A stretch of 64,000 nt of DNA, taken from Terrabacter sp. Root85. Its GTDB lineage: Bacteria > Actinomycetota > Actinomycetes > Actinomycetales > Dermatophilaceae. Under the pieces are notes generated by a model, which made no database searches, was not told the origin of the DNA, and saw nothing but the letters and a program-made list of their open reading frames with translations. Within the stretch, counting starts at the first letter, position 1. Every line of letters starts with the position of its first letter. The position numbers and the translations under genes were made by a program. The stretch covers positions 124,001 to 188,000 of the forward strand of contig NZ_LMIW01000008.1 of assembly GCF_001429185.1 (NCBI RefSeq), written 5' to 3'. Below, piece by piece: positions 28,512 through 36,593 of this stretch.

Positions 28512-30290
28512 ATGGCTCGTGAGTTCACCAAGGTTGGCGTCATCGGACTCGGCACCATGGGTGCCGGCATCGTCGAGGTCTTCGCACGCAACGGCATCGA
28601 CGTCGTCGCGGTGGAGGTCACGGACGAGGCGGTCGAGAAGGGCAAGGGCGTCCTGCAGCACTCGACCGACCGGGCCGTCTCCCGCGGCAAGCTCGCGGCC
28701 GAGGACCAGGCCGCGCTGCACGCCCGGGTCCTCTTCACGAGCGACATGGCCGACCTCAAGGAGTGCCAGCTCGTCGTCGAGGCCGTGCCCGAGCACCTCG
28801 ACCTCAAGAAGGACATCTTCGCCAAGCTCGACGCCATCGTCTCCGACGACGCGATCCTCGCGACGAACACGAGCTCGCTGCCCGTCACCGAGATCGCCGT
28901 CGCGACGATCAACCCCAAGCGCGTCGTCGGCATGCACTTCTTCAACCCGGCCCCCGTGCTCCAGTTCGTCGAGGTCATCAAGACCGTCATCACGAGCGAC
29001 GAGATCTTCGAGGACGTCAAGGCGCTCGCCGAGCGGCTCGGCAAGAAGCCCGTCATCGTCGGCGACAAGGCCGGCTTCATCGCCAACGCGCTGCTCTTCG
29101 GCTACCTCAACCACGCCGTCGCGATGTACGAGAGCAAGTACGCCACCCGCGAGGACATTGACGCCGCGATGAAGCTCGGCTGCGGCTACCCCATGGGCCC
29201 GCTCGCCCTCATGGACCTCATCGGCCTCGACACCGCCTACGAGATCCTCGACACGATGTACAAGCAGGGCCGTGACCGCCTGCACGCGCCGAGCCCGATC
29301 ATCAAGCAGATGGTCAGCGCCGGGCTCAAGGGTCGCAAGAGCGGTCGCGGCTTCTACACGTATGCCGCACCGGGCAGCTCGGCGGTCGTCGACGACGCGT
29401 TGACCCCCGCGGCCGCGGAGGACTCGACGTCCGGCACGCGCCCGATCCGGACGGTCGGAGTCGTCGGCTCCGGCACGATGGCCACGGGGATGGTCGAGGT
29501 CTTCGCCAAGGCCGGTCTCGACGTGACCTTCGTGGCCCGCAGCGACGCCAAGGTCGAGGCCGTCCGGGCGGCGCTCGCCAAGAGCCTCGAGAAGGCCGTC
29601 CAGCGCGGCAAGGCCACCGAGGAGGACCGCGACGCGGCGCTGGCCCACGTGCGTGGCACGACCCGCCTCGAGGACCTCGCGCAGGTCGACCTCGTCGTCG
29701 AGGCCGTCGTCGAGGACCTCACCGTCAAGCGCGCGCTCTTCGAGAACCTCGACGAGATCTGCCGCCCCGGCGCCATCCTCGCGACGACGACGAGCTCACT
29801 GCCCGTCGTCGAGTGCGCGGCCGCCACGAAGCGTCCCCAGGACGTCATCGGCATGCACTTCTTCAACCCGGCCCAGGTCATGAAGCTCGTCGAGGTCGTG
29901 CACACGGTCTCGACCGCCGACGACGTCGTCGCCACGGTGCGGGCGCTCTGCGCGACGGTCGGCAAGCACGCCGTGACGTGCGGCGACCGCGCCGGCTTCA
30001 TCGTCAACGCCCTGCTCTTCCCCTACCTCAACGACGCCGTGAAGATGCTCGAGGCCAACTACTCCACGGCCGACGACATCGACACGGCCATGAAGACCGG
30101 CTGCGGGTTGCCGATGGGTCCGTTCGAGCTGCTCGACGTCGTCGGCCTCGACGTGTCGCTCGCCATCGAGCGCGAGCTCTACCTCGAGTTCCGTGAGCGC
30201 GGCTACGCGCCGGCGCCGCTGCTCGAACACCTCGTCACGGCCGGCTACCTCGGCCGCAAGACGGGGCGTGGCTTCCGCACCTACGCCTGA
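28512..30290 (+). CDS. Tandem-fused 3-hydroxyacyl-CoA (3-hydroxybutyryl-CoA) dehydrogenase
   Basis: A 592-residue protein made of two complete HAD modules of about 290 residues joined by a short Ala/Ser/Asp-rich linker (about 285-310). Each has its own NAD motif (GVIGLGTMGAGI near the start; GVVGSGTMATGM near residue 317) and catalytic His in GMHFFNP (about 141 and 448). Both also carry the C-terminal helical domain ending GRKSGRGFYTYA and GRKTGRGFRTYA. The enzyme oxidises or reduces 3-hydroxyacyl-CoA; in this context the 3-hydroxybutyryl-CoA step between thiolase and crotonase is likely. The first NAD motif has the canonical third Gly; the second ends G-x-x-x-T-G-M, so cofactor binding in module 2 may differ. 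Confidence 0.88.
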   Translation: MAREFTKVGVIGLGTMGAGIVEVFARNGIDVVAVEVTDEAVEKGKGVLQHSTDRAVSRGKLAAEDQAALHARVLFTSDMADLKECQLVVEAVPEHLDLKKDIFAKLDAIVSDDAILATNTSSLPVTEIAVATINPKRVVGMHFFNPAPVLQFVEVIKTVITSDEIFEDVKALAERLGKKPVIVGDKAGFIANALLFGYLNHAVAMYESKYATREDIDAAMKLGCGYPMGPLALMDLIGLDTAYEILDTMYKQGRDRLHAPSPIIKQMVSAGLKGRKSGRGFYTYAAPGSSAVVDDALTPAAAEDSTSGTRPIRTVGVVGSGTMATGMVEVFAKAGLDVTFVARSDAKVEAVRAALAKSLEKAVQRGKATEEDRDAALAHVRGTTRLEDLAQVDLVVEAVVEDLTVKRALFENLDEICRPGAILATTTSSLPVVECAAATKRPQDVIGMHFFNPAQVMKLVEVVHTVSTADDVVATVRALCATVGKHAVTCGDRAGFIVNALLFPYLNDAVKMLEANYSTADDIDTAMKTGCGLPMGPFELLDVVGLDVSLAIERELYLEFRERGYAPAPLLEHLVTAGYLGRKTGRGFRTYA

Positions 30291-30294
30291 CACC

Positions 30295-30300
30295 TACGCT
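30295..30300 (+). promoter_or_regulatory. -10 box (TACGCT), leaderless promoter of the 30307 gene
   Basis: TACGCT ends 6 nt before the ATG at 30307. Confidence 0.55.
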
Positions 30301-30306
30301 GGAGCC

Positions 30307-30615
30307 ATGCCCTCGCGTCGACGTCCCAGCAAGCACGCGCGCGAGCACGTGCCGCTCGACGTGACGCGGATCCAGGGCGGCTCCACGCGGGAGGAGTCGT
30401 ATGCCGGCACGCGCTGGACCGTGCGCTCGGTGAGCGGCGCGTCCGCCACCCGTGACTACCTGTGTCCGGGCTGCCAGCAGGACATCCCCCCGGGCCTCCC
30501 GCACGTCGTCGTGTGGCCGGCCGAGGGCGTGGGCGGGCTCGGGGACCGGCGGCACTGGCACACCGGATGCTGGCAGAAGCGCGACGCCCGTCCGAGCGGC
30601 AACTCCTACCGCTGA
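30307..30615 (+). CDS. Small zinc-ribbon-like protein of unknown function
   Basis: A 102-residue protein with a basic N-terminus (PSRRRPSKHAREH). It has a putative metal site made of YLCPGCQQDIPPGLPH and, 25 residues later, RRHWHTGCWQKRD; that is C-x-x-C with a later H-x-x-x-C. Similar small proteins are conserved across Actinobacteria, often annotated loosely as ATP/GTP-binding, for which I see no nucleotide motif. A leaderless-type promoter sits directly upstream. Function unknown; nucleic-acid or protein binding would fit a ribbon. Confidence 0.7.
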   Translation: MPSRRRPSKHAREHVPLDVTRIQGGSTREESYAGTRWTVRSVSGASATRDYLCPGCQQDIPPGLPHVVVWPAEGVGGLGDRRHWHTGCWQKRDARPSGNSYR

Positions 30616-30697
30616 GACTCGTCCGGTCGATGTGTCCTCCGGTCACCCGTGGCCGCGGGATGCATCGAACCGCGGAGCCCGTCGGGGCGTGAGGGCC

Positions 30698-31276
30698 TCA
30701 GGCGTCGAGGACGGGGCCGAGCTCGCGGGCCACGAGCCGCAGGGGAGCGGTGTCGCGCTGCGCCCGGGCGAGCACGATGGCTCCCTCGAGGGCGCAGAGC
30801 ATGAGGGTCGAGAGGGCCTGCGCCCGTCGGGGCGTCCGGCCCATCGAGGCGAGGGCGTCGGTGATCGGGCGCTGCCACGTCTGCAGGGCCGAGTCGGCAG
30901 CCTGCCGCACGGCCTCGTTGGTGTCCGCGCAGTCGATGACCGCTGCGGCGACCGGGCAGCCTCGTTCGAAGGCACGGACCGCGAGGTCGGTCGACCAGTC
31001 GTCGACGATCGCTGCGAAGAGCCGCGCGGGGGTCGGCCGTCTCATCCTGGCGAGGTGCTCGTCGACCCGTTCGGCGGCCCAGGTGCCGGCCCACTCGAGG
31101 GCCTCGCCGACGAGCTGGTCCTTGCCGGCCGGGAAGTAGTGCTGGAGGGAGCCGCGCGGTGCGTCCGCCGCAACCACGACCTCTCGCAGCCCCGTGCCGG
31201 TGACGCCGGCCCGCCGCAGGCGCTGGGCGGTCACGTAGACGATGCGCTCGCGCGGTCCGTGCGTGCTGGCTGACAT
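30698..31276 (-). CDS. TetR family transcriptional regulator
   Basis: A 192-residue repressor. The N-terminal helix-turn-helix (TAQRLRRAGVTGTGLREVVVAADAPRGSLQHYFPAGKDQLV) is of the TetR type, closest to the LmrA/YxaF branch by the G-S-L-Q-H-Y-F-P-x-G-K signature. The C-terminal helical part binds an unknown ligand. ATG at 31276 is preferred over 31291 because GAAGGG lies upstream at proper distance. It is divergent from a dehydrogenase gene, with two identical-arm palindromes between them, so it very likely represses both. Confidence 0.9.
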   Translation of the reverse strand: MSASTHGPRERIVYVTAQRLRRAGVTGTGLREVVVAADAPRGSLQHYFPAGKDQLVGEALEWAGTWAAERVDEHLARMRRPTPARLFAAIVDDWSTDLAVRAFERGCPVAAAVIDCADTNEAVRQAADSALQTWQRPITDALASMGRTPRRAQALSTLMLCALEGAIVLARAQRDTAPLRLVARELGPVLDA

Positions 31277-31311
31277 TGGCGCCCTTCCCATGCTCGACGT
31301 GGGTCTCGACT

Positions 31312-31325
31312 ATGACACCTGTCAT
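31312..31325. promoter_or_regulatory. TetR operator 1
   Basis: ATGACA-CC-TGTCAT, a perfect 6-bp inverted repeat with a 2-nt centre, in the divergent promoter region. Confidence 0.75.
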
Positions 31326-31340
31326 GCTCAGGCCGCTACT

Positions 31341-31354
31341 ATGACAGTTGTCAT
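31341..31354. promoter_or_regulatory. TetR operator 2
   Basis: ATGACA-GT-TGTCAT, the same arms as operator 1 with a different centre. Centre-to-centre distance is 29 bp, nearly three helical turns. Confidence 0.75.
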
Positions 31355-31380
31355 ATGGCGCGGGAAGGTCGGAGGCGGCA

Positions 31381-32268
31381 ATGGAGACGCGAGTCGGGTT
31401 CATCGGTCTCGGCATCATGGGACGACCCATGGCCGCCAACCTGCGGCGCGCGGGTGTTCCTCTCTCCGTGTGGAACCGGTCTCCGGCTGGGGTCGCTGCG
31501 CTCGAGGCCCTCGGAGCCGTAGTGGGTCCCTCGCCGGCAGCCGTCTTCGAGGCGAGCGACGTCGTCCTGCTCATGCTGGCCCACGAGGCAGCGGTCGACG
31601 AGGTCCTGCAGCGGGGGAGCGCTGCGTTCACGCGGATGGTGTCGGGGCGCACGCTCGTGCACCTCGGCACGACGTCCCCCGGCTTCTCTGCCGGGCTGGC
31701 CCGGGACGTCGAGGGGGCCGGGGGCGACTACGCCGAGGCACCCGTCTCGGGGTCGCGCATCCCGGCGGAGCGGGCGGAGCTCGTGGCCCTCGTCGGCGGG
31801 CGACCGGACGTCGTCGACCGCGTCGCACCGCTGCTCGCCGCGATGTGCCGCGAGGTCGTCCGGTGCGGCGAGGTCCCCGCCGGGACGGGCACCAAGCTCG
31901 CCGTCAACCTCTACCTCTGCACGATGGTCGCCGGGCTGGCGGAGGCCTTCCACCTCGCCGACCGTCTCGACCTCGACCTCGAGGTCTTCCGGCGCGCCCT
32001 CGACTCCGGTCCGATGGCGAGCGCGGTGTCGGCTGTCAAGCTCGCCAAGCTCGTGGCCCGTGACTTCGAGGCCCAGGCGGCGGTGCGCGACGTCCACACC
32101 AACACCCGGCTCATCGCCGAGGCGGCCCGGGCGGTCGGGGCGCACAGCCCGGTGCTCGAAGCGACCCGTGAGCTCTTCCGCGAGACCGAGGCCGCCGGGC
32201 TGGGGGCGCTCGACATGGCGGCCGTCGTGACCGCGCTGGAGCGGCGGGACGCCGCCCGCCCGGGGTAG
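31381..32268 (+). CDS. NAD(P)-dependent 3-hydroxyisobutyrate dehydrogenase-like oxidoreductase
   Basis: A 295-residue beta-hydroxyacid dehydrogenase. It has the Rossmann motif GFIGLGIMGRPMAANL (6-21), the substrate motif corresponding to D-A-P-V-S-G (here YAEAPVSGSRIPAE), and the catalytic Lys in GTGTKLAVNLY. Glu replaces the first Asp of D-A-P-V-S-G. The ATG at 31381 has GGAGG 5 nt upstream. The substrate is unknown; the family includes 3-hydroxyisobutyrate, tartronate semialdehyde and GLYR-type enzymes. It is controlled, by inference, by the divergent TetR protein through the two palindromes. Confidence 0.85.
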   Translation: METRVGFIGLGIMGRPMAANLRRAGVPLSVWNRSPAGVAALEALGAVVGPSPAAVFEASDVVLLMLAHEAAVDEVLQRGSAAFTRMVSGRTLVHLGTTSPGFSAGLARDVEGAGGDYAEAPVSGSRIPAERAELVALVGGRPDVVDRVAPLLAAMCREVVRCGEVPAGTGTKLAVNLYLCTMVAGLAEAFHLADRLDLDLEVFRRALDSGPMASAVSAVKLAKLVARDFEAQAAVRDVHTNTRLIAEAARAVGAHSPVLEATRELFRETEAAGLGALDMAAVVTALERRDAARPG

Positions 32269-32324
32269 GGAACGCCTCGTCGGGTCCCCGGCACACGGCA
32301 TACGCCATCGGGTGGAGTCGGCGG

Positions 32325-33737
32325 CTAGTGCCGGCGCTGCCGGGGGACGAGGACCTCCTCGTAGAGCAGCAACGCCCCTGCGGCGAAGGGGATCGCGAGC
32401 AGCGCGCCGAGGATGCCGAGCAGGGCTCCACCGGCGAGCGCGGCGACGACCGTCACGGCGCCGGGGACCGCGACGGTGCGCTGCATGATGCGCGGCATGA
32501 CGGCGTAGTTCTCGATCTGCTGGTAGACGATGAAGTAGATGATGACGATGAGTGCCTTCTTGGGCTCGTCGAAGAAGGCGACGACGGCGACGACGGTCGC
32601 CCCGAGGGTGGCGCCGATCATCGGGATGAGCCCGAGGAAGCCGACGAGCACCGCCAGCACCGCGGCGAACTGGAGTCCGATGAGGCTCATCATGATCCAG
32701 GCGAAGAACGCGTTGATCGCGGCCACCGCGACCTGGCCGATGGCGTACGACCCGACCCGGCGCATCACCTCCTCGGCGAGCGAGACCGTGCGCGGGCGCC
32801 GGCTGGCGGGGACGAGGGCGTAGGCCGCCTGCTTGACCGCAGGGAGGGAGGCGAGGAAGTAGAGGGTGAGGACGAGGACGGTCAACCCGCTGAAGACGCC
32901 GGTCGCGATGACCTTGCCCGCGTCGAGGACGCCGCCGAAGACGCCGGCCCACAGGTTGCCGTCGGCGACGCGCTTGTTGACCTCCTCCTGGATGCGCTGG
33001 ACGAGCTGGTAGCGGTGGTCGACGTCCTGCACCCACGGGTTCGCGAGGAGGTTGTCGAAGAGCCGTGGGGCGTTCGTGGCGAGCTCGCCGCCCTGGTCGG
33101 CCACGGGCGGGATGACGACCCAGCCGACGAGCGCGAAGACGGCGAGCACGCCGAGGAAGACGATGGTGACGGCCCACCCCCGGCGCAGGTTGCGCCGGGT
33201 CAGCGCCTCGACGAGCGGGTTGAGGGAGAGCGTCAGGAAGAACGAGATGACGAGCAGCGTGATGACGGTGCCGAGCCGGCCGACCGCCTGCACGACGGCA
33301 TACGCCGTGAGGACGCCGACGGCGCCCACGAAGCCGATGTAGAAGGGCGACTGGCGGTTGAACGGGGTGCCGCTCTGACCGAAGTCGCGCCGGCCGCCCT
33401 TGCCCCGCTTGGCACCGCCGGTCCTCGACGGGGCCGGTGCGGTGGCGCCGGTCCCGTGGGGCCCGGCGGTGCCGCCGGGCGCGTCGGTCGGGGCGCGGGG
33501 TGGCGTGCTGCCGGCGGGCGTGCTGCCGGCGGGCGTGCTGGCGTCGGACGACCCCGCCCCGATCGGGAGGGTGGTCGTGAGGAGGTCGGGCTCGGGCGGC
33601 GCCTCGGGCGACGCCGGGGGCTCGCCGTACGCGGCTCGCGAGGCGCGCTCGTCGAAGCCGAGGTCGCGGGCCCGGAACTCGTCCATCCGGGCGCGCTGGG
33701 CGCGGCGGTACGCCGTCCACCGTCCCCAGATGCTCAC
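32325..33737 (-). CDS. AI-2E family transporter (PerM-like permease)
   Basis: A 470-residue membrane protein. A cytoplasmic N-terminal extension of about 125 residues is Pro/Ser/Thr-rich and includes three near-identical S-T-P-A-G units coded by a 15-nt direct repeat (about 33499-33543). Then come about seven to eight membrane helices with the family layout: paired helices, a large loop (about 225-300), and the conserved PMIGATLGA and GALLGILGALLAIP segments. The family exports or exchanges diverse small molecules; despite the name, autoinducer-2 transport should not be assumed. The start is GTG with a -10 box 7 nt upstream. Confidence 0.85.
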   Translation of the reverse strand: MSIWGRWTAYRRAQRARMDEFRARDLGFDERASRAAYGEPPASPEAPPEPDLLTTTLPIGAGSSDASTPAGSTPAGSTPPRAPTDAPGGTAGPHGTGATAPAPSRTGGAKRGKGGRRDFGQSGTPFNRQSPFYIGFVGAVGVLTAYAVVQAVGRLGTVITLLVISFFLTLSLNPLVEALTRRNLRRGWAVTIVFLGVLAVFALVGWVVIPPVADQGGELATNAPRLFDNLLANPWVQDVDHRYQLVQRIQEEVNKRVADGNLWAGVFGGVLDAGKVIATGVFSGLTVLVLTLYFLASLPAVKQAAYALVPASRRPRTVSLAEEVMRRVGSYAIGQVAVAAINAFFAWIMMSLIGLQFAAVLAVLVGFLGLIPMIGATLGATVVAVVAFFDEPKKALIVIIYFIVYQQIENYAVMPRIMQRTVAVPGAVTVVAALAGGALLGILGALLAIPFAAGALLLYEEVLVPRQRRH

Positions 33738-33744
33738 GTCCGCG

Positions 33745-33750
33745 AGCCTA
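33745..33750 (-). promoter_or_regulatory. -10 box (TAGGCT), leaderless promoter of the AI-2E family gene
   Basis: On the minus strand TAGGCT ends 7 nt before the GTG at 33737. Confidence 0.5.
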
Positions 33751-33951
33751 CGTCAGGCACTCCCCACGGGGCCGGGTCGCCCGTGGCGTGTCAGTGCGGG
33801 GGGACGCCCTGCGGGGAGAGCCGCCGCGCGCCGCCCCGCGCGCGACCGTGTCCCGGGCGGGACGGCATACGGGTACGGGACGGGTGAACGAGAACACGAC
33901 GACACCCGACCGGCGGGGTCGCTCGCACACCGACCAGCTCGAGGAGCACCC

Positions 33952-34383
33952 ATGCCCAGCGTGACCCGCAGCTTCACCGTCCATCCCGCGCCCGCGGTCG
34001 TCATCGCCTACCTCAAGGACTTTGCGAACGCCGAGGAGTGGGATCCCGGCACCGAGTCGTGCACGCGCGTCGGCGACGGACCGGTCGCGGTCGGTGCGCG
34101 GTGGCACAACGTCTCGAAGATCGCCGGCGTCACGACCGAGCTCGACTACGAGCTGGCCGAGCTCACCGACACCCGGATCGTCCTCGTCGGGCGCAACGAC
34201 AGCGCGACGTCGACCGACACGATCACCGTCCTGCCCTCGGGTGAGGGCAGTGAGATCACCTACCACGCCGAGCTCGACATGCACGGGCTCGCCAACCTCG
34301 CCGCGCCCGCGATGAAGCTCGTCTTCGAGAAGCTCGCGAACGACACCGAGGAGCAGCTGACCCGGGTGCTCGAGTCCCGCTGA
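33952..34383 (+). CDS. SRPBCC family protein
   Basis: A 143-residue START/Bet v 1-like protein. The N-terminal strand and helix (VTRSFTVHPAPAVVIAYLKDFANAEEWDPGT) and the strand series ending in a long C-terminal helix (MKLVFEKLANDTEEQLTRVLESR) are characteristic of the SRPBCC hydrophobic-ligand fold. GAGGAG precedes the ATG. Ligand unknown. It converges on ccr across a strong bidirectional hairpin. Confidence 0.8.
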   Translation: MPSVTRSFTVHPAPAVVIAYLKDFANAEEWDPGTESCTRVGDGPVAVGARWHNVSKIAGVTTELDYELAELTDTRIVLVGRNDSATSTDTITVLPSGEGSEITYHAELDMHGLANLAAPAMKLVFEKLANDTEEQLTRVLESR

Positions 34384-34391
34384 CGCAACCG

Positions 34392-34430
34392 ACGAGGGCC
34401 GGCCCACCGTGACGGCGGGCCGGCCCTCGT
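34392..34430. terminator. Bidirectional terminator between the SRPBCC gene and ccr
   Basis: A perfect 14-bp stem, ACGAGGGCCGGCCC / GGGCCGGCCCTCGT, with an 11-nt loop between convergent genes. Confidence 0.8.
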
Positions 34431-34448
34431 GCGACGGCTGCAGGGCGG

Positions 34449-35789
34449 CTACTGGTCGGCGAAGCGGTTGATCGCCGACTCGAAGCCCGCGCGCTTCTCG
34501 GGGTCGGTGACGCCGAGGCCCGGCTCGGGGGAGAGCGTCAGCACGCCGACCTTCCCCTGGTGGGCGTTGCGGTGGACGTCGAGCGCCGCCTGCCCCACCT
34601 CGTCGAGCGTGTACGTCTTGCTCAGCGTCGGGTGGATGAGCCCACGGTTGACGAGCTCGTTGGCCTCCCACGCCTCGCGGTAGTTGGCGAAGTGCGAGCT
34701 GACGATGCGCTTGAGGTTCATCCAGAGGTAGCGGTTGTCGTACTCGTGCATGTAGCCCGAGGTCGACGCGCAGGTGACGATGGTGCCGCCCTTGCGCGCG
34801 ACGTAGACGCTCGCGCCGAAGGTCTCGCGACCGGGGTGCTCGAAGACGATGTCGACGTCGTAGCCGCCGGTCAGCTCGCGGATCTTCTTGCCGAGGCGCT
34901 GCCACTCGCGGGGGTCCTGCTCGGTGCCCTCGTCGTTCCAGAAGCGGTAGTCCTCGGCGTTGCGGTCGATGATGAGCTCGGCGCCCATGGCCCGGCAGAT
35001 CTCGGCCTTCTCGGGCGAGGAGACGACGCAGATCGGCGTCGCGCCGCCGGCGAGGGCCATCTGCGTGGCGTAGGAGCCGAGGCCGCCTGACGCGCCCCAG
35101 ATGAGCACGCGGTCGCCGAGCTTCATCGCGGCGCCGTTCTTGGAGATGAGCTGCCGGTAGGCCGTGCTGTTGACGAGGCCGGGTGAGGCGGCCTCCTCCC
35201 ACGTCAGGTGGCCGGGCTTGGGCATCAGCTGGTTGGCCTTGACGATCGCGAGCTCGGCCAGGCCGCCGAAGTTCGTCTCGAAGCCCCAGATCCGCTGCTG
35301 CGGGTCGAGCATCGTGTCGTTGTGGCCCTCGGCGTCCTCGAGCTCGACCGACAGGCAGTGCGCGACGACCTCGGTGCCCGGCTTCCACTTCGTCACGCCG
35401 GGGCCGGTGCGCAGGATGACGCCGGCGAGGTCGGACCCGACGACGTGGTAGGGCAGGTCGTGGCGCTTGGAGAACTCCGACATGCGGCCGTAGCGCTCGA
35501 GGAAGCCGAAGGTCGAGACGGGCTCGAAGATCGAGGTCCACACGGTGTTGTAGTTGATCGCACTGGCCATGACGGCGACGAGCGCCTCGCCCGGCGCCAG
35601 CTCCGGCACGGGTACCTCGTCGATGTGCAGCGACTTGCGCGGGTCCTTGTCGCGCGTGGCGAGCCCCTCGAACATGCCGACCTCGTCCTTGTGGACGGTC
35701 GCCCCGCGGTACGTGGCGGGGATCTCGATGTTCGCGTAGGTCTCCTGGGTGCGGTCGCCGGAGAGGATGGCGTCGCGGATGGCCTGCAT
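34449..35789 (-). CDS. ccr: Crotonyl-CoA carboxylase/reductase
   Basis: A 446-residue member of the MDR superfamily that reductively carboxylates crotonyl-CoA to (2S)-ethylmalonyl-CoA with NADPH and CO2, the signature reaction of the ethylmalonyl-CoA pathway. Length and blocks match Ccr rather than simple quinone or enoyl reductases: INYNTVWTSIFEPVSTFGFL, DLPYHVVGSDLAGV, VAHCLSVELED, the NADPH motif LIWGASGGLGSYATQMA, and the later IVFEHPGRETFGASV and SSHFANYREAWEAN. AAGGA precedes the ATG at 35789. A GTGACC/GGTCAC palindrome lies 120 bp upstream. Confidence 0.94.
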   Translation of the reverse strand: MQAIRDAILSGDRTQETYANIEIPATYRGATVHKDEVGMFEGLATRDKDPRKSLHIDEVPVPELAPGEALVAVMASAINYNTVWTSIFEPVSTFGFLERYGRMSEFSKRHDLPYHVVGSDLAGVILRTGPGVTKWKPGTEVVAHCLSVELEDAEGHNDTMLDPQQRIWGFETNFGGLAELAIVKANQLMPKPGHLTWEEAASPGLVNSTAYRQLISKNGAAMKLGDRVLIWGASGGLGSYATQMALAGGATPICVVSSPEKAEICRAMGAELIIDRNAEDYRFWNDEGTEQDPREWQRLGKKIRELTGGYDVDIVFEHPGRETFGASVYVARKGGTIVTCASTSGYMHEYDNRYLWMNLKRIVSSHFANYREAWEANELVNRGLIHPTLSKTYTLDEVGQAALDVHRNAHQGKVGVLTLSPEPGLGVTDPEKRAGFESAINRFADQ

Positions 35790-35909
35790 TGAAGGTCCTT
35801 ACGTCGCAGCGTCATTGGTGGGTCGAGACAGAGTCGAACCAGTGCGGTGTGTCCCCGAACGTAGCGAGACGTGACCCGCGGGTAGCCGCTTCTGAGACGG
35901 CCACCACAG

Positions 35910-35923
35910 GTGACCTGGGTCAC
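35910..35923. promoter_or_regulatory. Palindrome GTGACC-TG-GGTCAC, candidate operator
   Basis: A perfect 6-bp inverted repeat with a 2-nt centre, between the divergent ccr and DUF998 genes. A further half-site GTGACC lies at about 35870. It overlaps the region just upstream of the DUF998 -10 box. The regulator is unknown. Confidence 0.5.
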
Positions 35924-35927
35924 GGGA

Positions 35928-35933
35928 TAGCGT
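35928..35933 (+). promoter_or_regulatory. -10 box (TAGCGT), leaderless promoter of the DUF998 gene
   Basis: TAGCGT ends 6 nt before the GTG at 35940. Confidence 0.55.
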
Positions 35934-35939
35934 CAACGC

Positions 35940-36593
35940 GTGCGACGGACGACGGCGGGTCTCGGCTGCTGGCTCGTCCAGCCGGTCTACCTGCTCGTCG
36001 AGCTCCTCGTCGCCGCCGGCGCCTCGGCGGCCTACAGCCTGCGCGACGACACGATCAGCGCGCTCGGGATGCTGACGTGCGCGCCCGGTCACGCGGGGTC
36101 GACGGTCGACGTCTGCTCCTCGGGCCATGCCGCGCTCGACGTGGCGTTCGTCGTCTTCGGCCTCCTGCGGGCAGCGGGCGCCGTGCTGCTGCGACCGCGT
36201 CTCGGCGCCGGGGGATGGGCGCTCGCCGCCGTCTGGCTGTGGGTCGCGTCCGCGCTCTTCGCTGCTGCCGTCGGGCTCGTGCCCGTCGACCAGCACCCCG
36301 GGTGGCACGGGGTCGTGGCGCTTCCCGTCTTCGTCCTCCAGCCGCTCGCCGTCCTCGTCACGGCCGAGGCGCTGCGGAGGTCACACGCCGTGTCACAGGG
36401 CGTCGCCGTGTCCGGTCTCGTGCTCGGCGGTCTCATGGTGGCCTCGGCTGCGGCGTTCGGGTTGCGTCTCGAGGACCCGACGTGGGTCGGTGCCCTCGAG
36501 CGCCTCGCCCTGTGGCCGACCTACCCGTGGCTGGCCGCCGTCGCCTGGGCGCTGCTCGGCGCCAGGAGGTCGGAGACGGTCGCGAAGGTGTAG
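35940..36593 (+). CDS. DUF998 family membrane protein
   Basis: A 217-residue protein with six predicted membrane segments. Family hallmarks are the N-terminal helix, SLRDDTISALGMLTC in the first loop, and a short GLVPVDQHPGWHG loop midway. DUF998 proteins are uncharacterised membrane proteins common in Actinobacteria. The 3' end overlaps the convergent deacetylase gene by 73 nt, a notable overlap between convergent genes. Confidence 0.8.
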   Translation: MRRTTAGLGCWLVQPVYLLVELLVAAGASAAYSLRDDTISALGMLTCAPGHAGSTVDVCSSGHAALDVAFVVFGLLRAAGAVLLRPRLGAGGWALAAVWLWVASALFAAAVGLVPVDQHPGWHGVVALPVFVLQPLAVLVTAEALRRSHAVSQGVAVSGLVLGGLMVASAAAFGLRLEDPTWVGALERLALWPTYPWLAAVAWALLGARRSETVAKV

